This document shows, piece by piece, positions 27,005 through 36,800 of a stretch of 64,000 nt of DNA (position 1 is its first letter; each line of letters opens with the position of its first letter). The DNA comes from Tissierella sp. Yu-01. Lineage in GTDB: Bacteria > Bacillota > Clostridia > Tissierellales > Tissierellaceae. Both the position numbers and the translations under genes were made by a program. The notes under the pieces are model-generated. The model saw only the letters and a program-made list of their open reading frames with translations, did not search any database and was not told the origin of the DNA. The DNA lies in the NCBI RefSeq assembly GCF_029537395.1, contig NZ_CP120677.1:186001-250000 (forward strand), written 5' to 3'.

Positions 27005-29068
27005 ATGCTACAATGTAATCCAGAAAGATGTAGTTGTAAATATAAAGAAGCATTCAATAATAAACATGTCCCTATGCTAATTATTGAATCTAAATCTTGG
27101 AATATATATGACGCTAACCCTGCAGCCTGTAATTATTACGGATATTCTAGGGAAAAGTTATTGGCTATGAATATTACAGATATAGTCATTTTTCCAAAGG
27201 AAAGTATTCATAAGGAAATTGAAGAAGTCAAGGCGAAGGGTAGAAAATGGTTCAGATTTAAGCATAAGTTATCTGATGGACACAATAGAGATGTGGAGGT
27301 CTATAGTGAACTTATAACATATAACAATCAAAAACTTCTATTTTCTGTAATTTATGATATGGGTTACAACGATAAATTAGAAAAAGAATGTCTTTTAAAT
27401 AAGGTTAAATTTGAACATCTATTTAATAATACATTGGAGGCTATTGCGATAGTTGACAAGGAGTTTAAGATACTTGAAATAAATAAGGGTTTTGAAAGAG
27501 TTTTTCAATATGGGTTAAAAGAAATAGAGGGAAAAGAATTAACAGAAACGGTATGTGATGAAAGTTTATTTGATGATTCTTATGGATTAAGGGGGAAGCT
27601 ATCAAATGGAAATTTTGTAAAAAATGAAGTAAGAAGGAAACGGAAAGATGGTTCACTAGTAGATGTATTACTGAGAGCATTTCAACTAACGGTAGAAGGT
27701 GAAACTATAGGTTTTTACTGTATTTATTCAGACACATCTAAAATTTGGCTAAAGGAAAAACAAATAGAAAACCTTAGATATATAGATAGTTTAACAAAAC
27801 TATATAATAAAGAGTTTTTTAAACAGAGCATTTCTAGAATAATATTAGGTATTAAAGATACGGATGAGAAAGGTTTTGCGGTTGTGGCATTTGGTATAAA
27901 TGAATATGATGAAATAGTTAGAGCCTTGGGAAATGAAATTGGTGATGAAATATTAAAGGAATTTGCACGGGTATTAAAGTCAAAAACACATGAAGATAAT
28001 ATTGCTGCAAGAATAGGGAGTGATGTTTTTGCTGTTATAATACCAAATACTAAGGATATTAATAAATCTAAGGTCATCGCTGAATTAATAAAAAACAGTT
28101 TGGATTCGGATATAATTCTAGAAACATATGAAATTAATATTACAACAAGTGTTGGTATTTCTATCTATCCTGATGATGGTTTAAATCAGATGGAGTTAAT
28201 AGAAAATGCAGTATTAGCAATGAATAAATCAATGGAAAAAGCGGGGTGCATAACTGTTAAATTCGAGAATAAATTAAAGAATGAAGTCCGAGAACTTTTT
28301 TGGCTAAAGAGCAATCTTGGTAAGGCATTAGCTAATAAAGAATTATTTTTAAATTACCAACCAATAATTGATTTAATAACTAATAACACGATAGGAATAG
28401 AAGCATTAATTAGATGGACACATAAAGAACTAGGGGTAGTTACCCCCATGAAGTTTATTCCTTTGGCAGAAGAGATAGGCATAATTCATTCCATTGGGAA
28501 ATGGGTATTATATAATGCATGTAACCAAATTAAGAAATGGCAAGAACTAGGTTATAAACAAATTTATGTTTCAGTTAACGTATCAGTGCTGGAACTTGAA
28601 AGGTTGGACTTCACAGATACAGTTAAGAATATATTAATTGAAACTGGACTTCTACCTAAGTATCTTCAAATAGAAATTACAGAGACATCTTTTTCGAGAA
28701 ATTTTGGATTAATAAAAGAGAATGTAAGAAGATTAAGAGAAATTGGTGTTAAGATTGCCATAGATGATTTTGGAACAGGCTATTCTTCATTAGAAAAGTT
28801 AAGTGAATTAAGTATAAATAGCCTAAAAGTTGATAGGTCATTTATAAATGGAATAAATAAAAATGGGGAAAAGCTTAAGATCCTAGAGATGATAGCTGCC
28901 TTGGCAGAGAACTTAAAAATTGATTTAATTGCAGAGGGAGTAGAAACTGAAGAACAGCTAAAGATTTTAAAAATGAATAAATGTAATATTGCACAAGGCT
29001 ATTTATTCAGTAGGCCTGTAGGACGAGGAGATTTAGAGAAATTTCTAAAATTGAAACAAAATAATTAA
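27005..29068 (+). CDS. PAS-PAS-GGDEF(degenerate)-EAL protein, probable c-di-GMP phosphodiesterase
   Basis: A 687-residue soluble signalling protein. The N-terminus has three cysteines (CNPERCSCKYKEAF), then PAS 1 (~20-125) and PAS 2 (~138-250), a GGDEF domain (~260-420) and an EAL domain (~435-680). The GGDEF signature is replaced by IGSDVF near residue 337, so cyclase activity is unlikely. The EAL domain keeps IEALIRW near 463, ITETSFSRN, DDFGTGYSSLEKL near 586, and AEGVETEEQ with QGYLFSRP. The product is therefore probably a phosphodiesterase that lowers c-di-GMP in response to a PAS-sensed signal, plausibly controlling motility or the type IV pili encoded upstream. Confidence 0.93.
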   Translation: MLQCNPERCSCKYKEAFNNKHVPMLIIESKSWNIYDANPAACNYYGYSREKLLAMNITDIVIFPKESIHKEIEEVKAKGRKWFRFKHKLSDGHNRDVEVYSELITYNNQKLLFSVIYDMGYNDKLEKECLLNKVKFEHLFNNTLEAIAIVDKEFKILEINKGFERVFQYGLKEIEGKELTETVCDESLFDDSYGLRGKLSNGNFVKNEVRRKRKDGSLVDVLLRAFQLTVEGETIGFYCIYSDTSKIWLKEKQIENLRYIDSLTKLYNKEFFKQSISRIILGIKDTDEKGFAVVAFGINEYDEIVRALGNEIGDEILKEFARVLKSKTHEDNIAARIGSDVFAVIIPNTKDINKSKVIAELIKNSLDSDIILETYEINITTSVGISIYPDDGLNQMELIENAVLAMNKSMEKAGCITVKFENKLKNEVRELFWLKSNLGKALANKELFLNYQPIIDLITNNTIGIEALIRWTHKELGVVTPMKFIPLAEEIGIIHSIGKWVLYNACNQIKKWQELGYKQIYVSVNVSVLELERLDFTDTVKNILIETGLLPKYLQIEITETSFSRNFGLIKENVRRLREIGVKIAIDDFGTGYSSLEKLSELSINSLKVDRSFINGINKNGEKLKILEMIAALAENLKIDLIAEGVETEEQLKILKMNKCNIAQGYLFSRPVGRGDLEKFLKLKQNN

Positions 29069-29089
29069 TCCAAGGAAAGGTAATCTATA

Positions 29090-29194
29090 ATGCTTAAAAT
29101 TCACAATGCAAATAATTCTTTAATCTATATAAAAGTGAATGATTTAAAGTATGTTTTTGCAAATAAGTTAATGGGGGAAGTAAATGTTGCATAA
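29090..29194 (+). CDS. Possible 34-residue small protein upstream of spo0E-like gene
   Basis: A short frame (MLKIHNANNSLIYIKVNDLK ... GEVNVA) with a fair AAGGAAAGG site about 6 bp ahead. Its stop overlaps the Spo0E-like start region, which would allow translational coupling. No similarity recognised; it may be a chance frame. Confidence 0.3.
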   Translation: MLKIHNANNSLIYIKVNDLKYVFANKLMGEVNVA

Positions 29195-29387
29195 ATTAGA
29201 GTCCTTAAGAGAGGACATAAACAAGATGATAGGATTAGACAATCGTGATAAAAATGAATTGATAAAGAAAAGTTGGGAATTGGATAAATATATAGTGCAG
29301 GCTATGAAGGAAAGTTATTGTGTAGTAATAAATATTCGGGATAATAAACGGTATGATAAGAAGGATATTAGAATTATTTTTCAATAG
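29184..29387 (+). CDS. Spo0E-family aspartyl-phosphate phosphatase
   Basis: A 67-residue helical-hairpin protein with the Spo0E pattern: LESLREDINKMIGLD in helix 1 and LIKKSWELDKYIVQAM in helix 2, where the SxxLD signature is conserved as SWELD. Spo0E-like proteins dephosphorylate Spo0A~P and delay sporulation; some act on other response regulators. It follows AATGGGGGAAG. Its presence supports a spore-forming Firmicute. The C-terminal 20 residues (NIRDNKRYDKKDIRIIF) are not part of the core hairpin. Confidence 0.82.
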   Translation: MLHKLESLREDINKMIGLDNRDKNELIKKSWELDKYIVQAMKESYCVVINIRDNKRYDKKDIRIIFQ

Positions 29388-29480
29388 TAATGAAAGTGAA
29401 TAGTGCTTTGTTCCGGCAGATCATGGATTGGCAACCCCTTTTTGGACAAAATCCTACTTAACATAGATTTTATTAAATAT

Positions 29481-30299
29481 CTATGATGCCTTTCCTAATG
29501 TCATAGTACTTAGTTCTCTATATTCAATTGGTGTCTTATACCATAAAAATCCATGAATCCTTAGGTTGTTATACCAATAGATATACTCCGCTAGCTCTAA
29601 TTGTAGTTGTTCTAAGGTCCCAAATTTTCTTTGATATATGAATTCTGTCTTTAATATTTTATTGGTAGCTTCACTAACTGCATTATCATAGGGGGTTCCC
29701 TTATTACTTAAGGATCTTTCTATATTAAAAGTACTTAAAATGTTATCTATTAGTGCATTATCATATTCATTACCACGATCTGAATGGAAAATCTTGATAT
29801 CTTTTAGGGAGTATTTACATCTTAAGAGAGCTGTTTCTATAAGCTTAGCATCTTTCTTAGTCCCAGCCGCATAACCAATAATCCCTCTATTGTATAAATC
29901 TATTAAAGTACATACATAGTTCCATTTGTCACATACTCTGACATAAGTTAAATCGCTCACTGCTACCTCTAGTTTCTTTCTGTTATCAAAATTTCTATCT
30001 ACTATGTTTGGAATAGAGGACTCATTGCAATTAGCAACATGAACCTTATATTGAGCCACTGTGTAGTTAGATACCAGGCCATTTTCATTCATAATTCTAG
30101 ATATCCTTCTTCTTGAAACATTATGGCCTAATTTTTCTAGTTCTACTTTAATTTTTCTAGTTCCATAATTATTTTTACTACGCCTAAAGATATCTTTAAT
30201 GTGTTTTGTAATTATAGATTCTTCATTGCAAGGAGTAGAACGCTCTTTATTTAAATGGTAATATACTAAACTTCTTTGGACCTTTAAAAGTTCACACAT
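29481..30299 (-). CDS. IS3-family transposase OrfB (DDE integrase)
   Basis: The catalytic part of the transposase, 272 residues from its first ATG. It has the HTH_21 region (KNNYGTRKIKVELEKLGHNVSRRRI), then the rve integrase core with AVSDLTYVR (first Asp), FHSDRGNEYDNALI (second Asp) and NAVSEATNKILKTEF (Glu, DD35E). The frame is open upstream of the ATG to the end of orfA, so the functional product is most likely an OrfAB fusion made by -1 frameshifting at the A-run near 30,343-30,350. Intact and probably active. Confidence 0.93.
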   Translation of the reverse strand: MCELLKVQRSLVYYHLNKERSTPCNEESIITKHIKDIFRRSKNNYGTRKIKVELEKLGHNVSRRRISRIMNENGLVSNYTVAQYKVHVANCNESSIPNIVDRNFDNRKKLEVAVSDLTYVRVCDKWNYVCTLIDLYNRGIIGYAAGTKKDAKLIETALLRCKYSLKDIKIFHSDRGNEYDNALIDNILSTFNIERSLSNKGTPYDNAVSEATNKILKTEFIYQRKFGTLEQLQLELAEYIYWYNNLRIHGFLWYKTPIEYRELSTMTLGKAS

Positions 30300-30340
30300 T
30301 GCACTAATATTGTATTTCTCTCTATTAGAAATGATAAGGT

Positions 30341-30619
30341 CTACTTTTTGCCTAGTAGTAGTGCTGCCTGCTTTAAAATATCATTTTCCATTTCAAGTTG
30401 CTTTACTTTCTTCCTAAGTTCAATTAATTCTTTTTCCTCTTCAGTTCTATTATCTTCCACATCAAAGGAATTAGAATTATTATATCTTAGTACCCAGGTT
30501 CTAATAGTAGGGGCGGCTACACCATATTCATCACCTAGACTTCTGTAACTGTGATTTCCTTGGTTGTAGATTTTTACTAACTGTTTTTTGAAATCCTCAT
30601 CATAACGTTTTCTGGTCAT
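30341..30619 (-). CDS. IS3-family transposase OrfA (HTH subunit)
   Basis: A 92-residue protein with the HTH_Tnp_1 domain ([39 protein letters not shown]) and a C-terminal leucine-zipper-like coiled coil ([19 protein letters not shown]). It ends LLGKK-stop. The run GCAAAAAG before the stop allows a -1 slip from AAA AAG into AAA GTA GAC, entering orfB. AGGAGGAG lies upstream of its ATG. Confidence 0.93.
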   Translation of the reverse strand: MTRKRYDEDFKKQLVKIYNQGNHSYRSLGDEYGVAAPTIRTWVLRYNNSNSFDVEDNRTEEEKELIELRKKVKQLEMENDILKQAALLLGKK

Positions 30620-30687
30620 TAAAATCTCCTCCTAATTTTATTGTATCATGTTAAGTAAAGATCTGTCCTATTAAGTGTAACCTATCC

Positions 30688-31227
30688 ATGTTTAAAGATG
30701 TGGTACTTGAAAGAAGAAATCTTGATGATACCGTAATGATATTAAATATTTTGCAAGATAGCAAAATCAAAAATCAAGGTGATGACAATATAGAAATAAA
30801 CATGAATAAGATGATGGAGAAAATGTTAGATGATTTTACTATCGACTATGTTTTCGAAAAACCTTTGGAAGGTAATTCAAATAAAAACTATATATTTCAA
30901 TTACCGTATAAATCTAATGATAATTTTGAAAATGGATATCAGCATAATGACTTACAGCTTGGAAAATTAAGTGTAATTGGAATCTATAGAGGTGAAATAG
31001 ATTTTTCTAAACGAGACAGTGTTTCTTCTAAATTTCTTGAAATTATGTCAGATTCATATAATAATTCAACAAATTCTTCAAATGATGATATTATGAGAGT
31101 GAGCATAGGACAAGCTACACAGACTTTGATTCCATTTGAATTTAAGCATAATAAATTGAGTGAAAAACTACATTTAATTGATGTAATTGCCATTATTCAA
31201 GAACTAAATATAGACAGGGAGGAATAG
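30688..31227 (+). CDS. Unknown protein, partner of AAA+ ATPase; probably 5'-truncated by IS
   Basis: A 179-residue acidic protein that I do not recognise. The first ATG (30688) has no ribosome binding site and stands 18 bp from the end of the IS3 element; the frame stays open into that end, so the original N-terminus was probably lost or displaced. Visible parts are a helical N-terminal half (MNKMMEKMLDDFTIDYVFEK), a beta-rich middle (LGKLSVIGIYRGEIDF), and a stretch with Asn/Ser repeats (YNNSTNSSNDD). It ends one base before the GTG of the AAA+ gene, so the two are translationally coupled and their products probably work together. Confidence 0.6.
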   Translation: MFKDVVLERRNLDDTVMILNILQDSKIKNQGDDNIEINMNKMMEKMLDDFTIDYVFEKPLEGNSNKNYIFQLPYKSNDNFENGYQHNDLQLGKLSVIGIYRGEIDFSKRDSVSSKFLEIMSDSYNNSTNSSNDDIMRVSIGQATQTLIPFEFKHNKLSEKLHLIDVIAIIQELNIDREE

Positions 31228-31228
31228 T

Positions 31229-32794
31229 GTGAACAGAACTTTATATGTTTATAATTATCAAAAAATAAATGAATTAAAATTAGAATTTTCAAACAAGCAC
31301 TTTATAAGCTTTGGATTTATTTTTAATATGGCATCTGAAATTGATAATATTGAACTGTTGGATGATTATTTTGATGATTGCATTGTAGATATTTCCGTAT
31401 TAGCCTTTGATACAGGATACTACAGATTTTTTATTGAACGTTATTTATACGCGTTGATAAACAAATTTGACAATATTAAGTTTGCGGTAGTTAGTGAGAA
31501 TAAGAATGATTTGCTAAATCGTTTCACGTATTTTTTTAGTGATATTAATGAGCAATTTTCAATAGATACAAATGATAACATGCAAGTAATAGATCCTATT
31601 GAACATGATAGTCTCAATTACAGTATTGAAAATATCCCCTTAGTATTATATAACAAATCTATGTTGAACAACGGCATGAAAAAGTATAAGGTTATATCAA
31701 TAGGTTGCTTGTTTAGTGGAGCTGATAATTTAAGTTATAAGTTTAACTCTGAGAATATAAAGCAACTTTTAAAATCAGAGGATTTTCAATATATTGACAT
31801 TACTCCTGTTATAGATTTATTTAAAATAAGAAGTGACCTTGTATTGGCTTTTGAGATTTTGCTTAGACAAATATATATTATAAAAAAAGAAACTAGTTTT
31901 TTGATTTGTGATGAACTATTAGACGAGATTAAAAAGTATTTGCCATTTACATTTAGAATTGATAATGCTCTTGCTATGAGCGAAATCGATGAAACAAAGT
32001 CAAATGATGTATTTTTAGACGTTGAAGAAACAAAGCGAATTGCAGATTTGATTAATAATAGTCTAAAAGGTCATGATGAATTTAAAAAGGATTTTGAATT
32101 TAATTTAAAGAAATTTGTATTTCTTAATGAATTAAAAGAGCGTAAGATTTTTTCAATATTTCTAACTGGTGAATCTGGCATTGGTAAAACAGAGTTTGCT
32201 AAAATGCTTTCGGATATTATGTACCCAAAGCAAGATTTAATAAAAATTAATTTTGAAAATTATTCTACTGAAGGTGTATTAAACAGCCTTATAGGCTCTC
32301 CTCTTGGCTATATAGGTAGTACTGAAGGTGGAGAATTAATAAATAAGATGAAGGTTTCAAAATCTAAAATAGTTCTTATTGATGAATTTGAAAAGGCAAC
32401 CCCGAGTGTTTTTCATTTCTTTTATGAATTATTGGAAGATGGAAAGTTTACTGACAGACATGGTATTGAGCATAATTTAGATGGATATATTATCATATTC
32501 ACTTCAAATATGACACGAAAAAGATATATTGAAAGTGTTCCAAACCCTTTAAAATCCAGATTCGACATGGTCTACTGCTTTGTTGAACTACCGCCTAACG
32601 AAAAAGAAAGATTTGTAATAGGTACAGCTACAGATTTAATTAGTAAAATATTTAAAAGCACGAATGTTACAGTGGATATAAGTTGTGTTAGTACAGAAAT
32701 GAATTCTCTCATCAAAAACAACAATCTTCGTAGTATTAAAAGGAAAATAGAAGATATTATAATCGCTCAATACTATACAAACATAAATCAATAA
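31229..32794 (+). CDS. AAA+ ATPase, ClpA/B D2-like, with novel N-terminal domain
   Basis: A 521-residue protein starting at GTG after AGGGAGGA. Residues ~1-270 match nothing I know. From ~300 there is one AAA_2-type ATPase domain: Walker A GESGIGKTE (314-322), Walker B VLIDEFEKA (Asp385, Glu386), a pore-loop candidate in SPLGYIGSTEGG (~358-369), sensor 1 IIFTSNMT (~428), and an arginine-finger candidate PLKSRFD (Arg444), then a small helical lid. This resembles the second ring of ClpB/ClpX-type unfoldases, without ClpP-binding or disaggregase parts seen. With its coupled partner it looks like a two-gene accessory module, plausibly anti-phage, next to a caspase-bearing protein. Confidence 0.8.
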   Translation: MNRTLYVYNYQKINELKLEFSNKHFISFGFIFNMASEIDNIELLDDYFDDCIVDISVLAFDTGYYRFFIERYLYALINKFDNIKFAVVSENKNDLLNRFTYFFSDINEQFSIDTNDNMQVIDPIEHDSLNYSIENIPLVLYNKSMLNNGMKKYKVISIGCLFSGADNLSYKFNSENIKQLLKSEDFQYIDITPVIDLFKIRSDLVLAFEILLRQIYIIKKETSFLICDELLDEIKKYLPFTFRIDNALAMSEIDETKSNDVFLDVEETKRIADLINNSLKGHDEFKKDFEFNLKKFVFLNELKERKIFSIFLTGESGIGKTEFAKMLSDIMYPKQDLIKINFENYSTEGVLNSLIGSPLGYIGSTEGGELINKMKVSKSKIVLIDEFEKATPSVFHFFYELLEDGKFTDRHGIEHNLDGYIIIFTSNMTRKRYIESVPNPLKSRFDMVYCFVELPPNEKERFVIGTATDLISKIFKSTNVTVDISCVSTEMNSLIKNNNLRSIKRKIEDIIIAQYYTNINQ

Positions 32795-33153
32795 AGACTA
32801 CGAACAGCTTAGCCACGGTTGCATGATTAATTGCTAAACCCAACTTCGTATAGTGTTCATTAGTCGTAAGAGCTCTATAAAATAATTGGTATACTTTTAT
32901 GAGATTTCATCGTAACAGTCTGTGTGGATATATTCCCAAATTGTACAACTGTCAAGACGGTTGTATCGCTCCCCCACAAAAAAGCAGACACACATATCAA
33001 CATAAATATAGAATCTGGTGATGAAGAAGGACAGATTCCAATTGACGAGATAGCGAGAAAAGCTGAAGAAGGTAGATATAACAAAGAAGTAATATAATGG
33101 AAATATTTTGATGAAACATGTATAATAAAAGAAAAGTGTGTAAGGGAATAAAT
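32795..33153. other. Gap with a short decayed coding fragment
   Basis: No intact gene. The plus frame near 32,925-33,097 reads KKADTHININIESG ... IPIDEIARKAEEGRYNKE and stops; this loosely resembles the C-terminal extension of some clostridial RlmD-type methyltransferases, at low confidence. The rest shows no signal I can name. Confidence 0.35.
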
Positions 33154-33786
33154 ATGAACTCTGAAATTATAATGTACCAAATATAAGTGGTTTGACTAAA
33201 ATAGAAACTACTTTTGACGGTGATACAGTTTGGTTTTCTATTGACCAAATGGCAGAATTATTTTAGCGTGATAGAACTGTGATTGGTAAACATATAAGAA
33301 ATATTTTTAGAGAAGGTGAACTTGAGAAATATTCAGTGTGGGCAAAATTTACCTATACTGCTTCTGATGGCAAAGATTATCAAATAATTTAGATGTCATT
33401 ATTTCTATGGGCTATCGTGTAAAAACCTTGAGAGGCACGCAGTTTAGAATTTGGGCAAGCAGTATCTTAAAAGAATATGCGAAAAAAGGATTAACCATGA
33501 ATGATGATCTTCTAAGGAATAATGACGGGGGGATTTATTTTGATGAATTATTGGAGCGTATTAGTGATATTCGTTCATAGAAAAAGTACTCTGGAGGATT
33601 ATGCAACAAGTGTAGATTATAATCCAAGTACAGAAGTATCTACTTTGTTTTTTTAAGGCAGTGTAGAATAAAATGCAATAGGCAGCTCATGGACAAACTG
33701 CAGTAGAAAAGATTGATTACTAGGCAGATGCAGACAAGCCTTATATGGGAATTCTTAGTTTCTCAGTTTTAAGGAAAACAGCCTAA
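33154..33786 (+). pseudogene. RhuM family protein, decayed
   Basis: Reading across frames gives the RhuM pattern: MNSEIIMYQI, then KIETTFDGDTVWFSIDQMAE, RDRTVIGKHIRNIFREGELE, YTASDGKDYQ, LDVIISMGYRVKTLRGTQFR, IWASSILKEYAKKG and FDELLERISDIRS. At least one frameshift near the start, a TAG where Gln is expected after MAELF, a second frameshift near 33,390 and several later stops break it. RhuM/Fic-N-like proteins are common beside restriction-modification and other defence genes, and this relic supports an accessory-island origin. No function expected. Confidence 0.82.
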
Positions 33787-33848
33787 ACGTATTATAGCAC
33801 TAATTGTTTAGTATAAAAAATATATTTTTATATAGTGTAGGTGATATT

Positions 33849-36800
33849 ATGAATAGTACAGAGCTGATGACAGCAATACAAAAAATTTTTGATGATAATA
33901 CAAATTATATGAACCCAACACAAGCAGTGAATCAAGCAGATTCTATAACTGCTTTATCAGTAGACCTTTATACAGATGCAATTAGATTTATATATGAACT
34001 TCTACAAAATGCTGATGACTCATCTTGCAACGCTGATGGAGTTAAAGTTTGGATAAAAGTATTTAATGATGAATTGGTAGTAGCACATTCTGGTAAAGCA
34101 TTTGATGAAAAAGATATCAGAGGTATATGTAATATTAATAACGGGACAAAAAAAACAGACTTAAAAAAGACTGGATATAAGGGTATTGGATTTAAATCAG
34201 TATTTGGTCAATCTAATTATGTTGTAATATATACAGATGGTGAATATTTTAGATTTGATAGTTCTTATAATTTTGAATGGAAATGGGAAAAATCGCAAAA
34301 TGAATGGGAAAACGAAAACAATAAAACATTTCAATACCCATGGCAGATAATACCAATACACACAGAATGCACAGAAGTTGAGGTAGAAATCAGAAATTTT
34401 ATTTCTAAAATTGGTTCAAGTGTTGCAACAATACTTAAAATAAACCATATCAAAGAAACGATAGATGCAATTCAAAACTTATCCCAAAATATTAATATGT
34501 TTTTATTTTTAAAAAATGTAACAGAAATTTATTTTGAAGATAAAGTTATTACAATCGATAGGAGTAATGCAAATAGAATAATACTAAATAAAGGAAAAAC
34601 ATCTCAAAAAGAATGGTTGATAAAAAATGTTAATTTAAATGTTTCAGAAGATTTAAGAAAGACTCTTTCAGAAGAACGGCATATCCCTCCAAAATTATTA
34701 GAGGCCAACTTTATTGAGATGACTTTAGCAGCACAAATTGATAATACTGGCATAGTTCCTTTAGAAAAAAAAGATAGAGTTTTATATTCATATTTGCCTA
34801 CTGGAGAAATAAAATATGCTTTGCCCGTATTAGTAAACACAAGTTTTCTTATATCAGCTAATAGAGAAAGTATTCACAAAGATTCAAAGTGGAACCAATG
34901 GTTGTTTGAATCTATTTCTTATGAAATTTTCAGGTGGATTTCAGAATTGGTAATTTCCGATATTTCTTTTGAATCATATAAATTAATACCAGAAGAAACA
35001 TTATATAGTGATGATTTAGCAAATTCCTATAATTTAGGTGTGAGAAAGGCAAAAGAAAATATAGCTTTTATTTTATCTCGTGAAAACAAAATGATAAAGA
35101 TTAGAGAAGCATTGATAGATTTTACCTATTTGTCTGAAAAGAACTTTGCTGGTGAAGAACCTATCAAGAATTTTATTATAAAACAAAATTCTAATGCTAC
35201 AACTTTACTTTATGTTAAACAATGTGCGTTTTGGGGTAAATTTAAAAAGCTTGGAGTTAGAAGTTTTGAATGGGAAGATTTTAAATCATTTTTGAACTCT
35301 GCATATTTTAAAGAAACACATTCAATTCAAAATAATATTGAATTAATAAAATTTTTAAAAACATGTTGTAAATCTGAAAAAATCAAAGATGTTACTGAAG
35401 AGTATGTATGTAATCTTCCTTTTATTTGGGATCATAAAAATCATATTAATTACCCTAAACAAGTTTGTTTTCCATCAGCTGATGATGAGAATTGGGACAA
35501 TATAGAAAATGAATTATCATTTGTACATAAAGATATATTAGCTTGGTTATTGCATGATTTGGAAATCAAAAACTGGTTAGAAAGCCTTGGAGTAAAAGAA
35601 AAAACTGATATAACTTATATAACACAAAATATTCTACCCCATGCAAGTAACTATGTTAATAAAGATAACGCAATATCTGAAATTCAAAAATTATTTTCAT
35701 TATATAGAAAGGGTGATCTTAGAGAAAACCTTATCCAACAATTATCGGAAATAAAGCTTATGACTACAAAAAATACACTGTTACAAGCGTCTAAATGTTA
35801 TTTGTCTGATTTTTATAATCCAAGATTGAAAATCGAAAAGATGCTTAGAGAGGATATGTTTGTTACCCAAGAATACTGCTATAACACTCATGAAAAAGAT
35901 GAATGGAAGCGATTTTTTAAAATTCTTGGAGTTTCCGAAGGAACTGATACGCTAATATATAGAAGTAAAAATTCAAAGTCAAACTGCATGGATTTTAGAA
36001 TTAATCATAAGTATTTTGATGAAATAGTTAGTAAGACTCCAACTTACTATGCTAGTTTTTCAATTGATAGTATTGGAAATATAACTTCCATTAATTATAT
36101 TCATTTTACCGAAAACAACAATAAGTTTTCATTTGAGTTTTGGAAAGATTATATCCAAAACTATACACCAGAAAAAATAAGCACAACGGCTAAAGGTTAT
36201 TGGGGATACTCTGGTATGAGTGGGCAAGTATCTGGAGAAACAGTTGAGAACTATATACCTTGGTTCATAAGAAATATAAAATGTATTCCTACACTTATTG
36301 GAGATACACATAGATCCTCAGAAGTATTCTTAAATACAGAAGAAATTAAATATATTGCTGGAAATTATCTACCAGTATTCAAAGGGAGTGAGTTATCACA
36401 GGACTGGAAAGCTTTTTTCAAATTTAAAACTAAGCTTGATCTAGAAGATTATCTAAATATACTTTTACAGATTTCTTTAGATATCCAGGATGAAGGTAGC
36501 ATTAAAAATGAAAACTATGAAAAAATACAATCAATTTACTCAGTATTGCTAGATGAATGTGTTAATTGGAGTGAGGGTGATATTGAAAAAGTTGAAATAT
36601 GGTCTAAAAACAATAGCCTGTTGAATAGTAAAGATGTTTTTACAGAGTGTAATAACTTATATTATTTTATAAATGGAAATGAGTCTATTTTTCAAGAAAA
36701 GTATGCTTTTATAAAACTGAATGCAAAAAATAAAAATCATCCGAATCTTAAAAAAATATTGACTTATTTTCAAGTGAAATTATTGAGTGAAAATCAGTTT

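Larger units (their letters stand above)
29443..30670 (-). mobile_element. IS3-family insertion sequence with terminal inverted repeats
   Basis: About 1.23 kb. Left end GGACAAAATCCTACTTAACAT (from 29444) matches the reverse complement of the right end, read as GGACAGATCTTTACTTAACAT from about 30669, so imperfect terminal inverted repeats of ~21-25 bases are visible. Inside are orfA and orfB on the minus strand. No clear target duplication is seen, consistent with later rearrangement. The right end lies only ~18 bp before the first gene of the AAA+ module. Confidence 0.85.

Noticed and set aside
32925-33097. RlmD-extension-like peptide
   Set aside because: Similarity is from memory and weak, and the frame is short; not called as a gene fragment.
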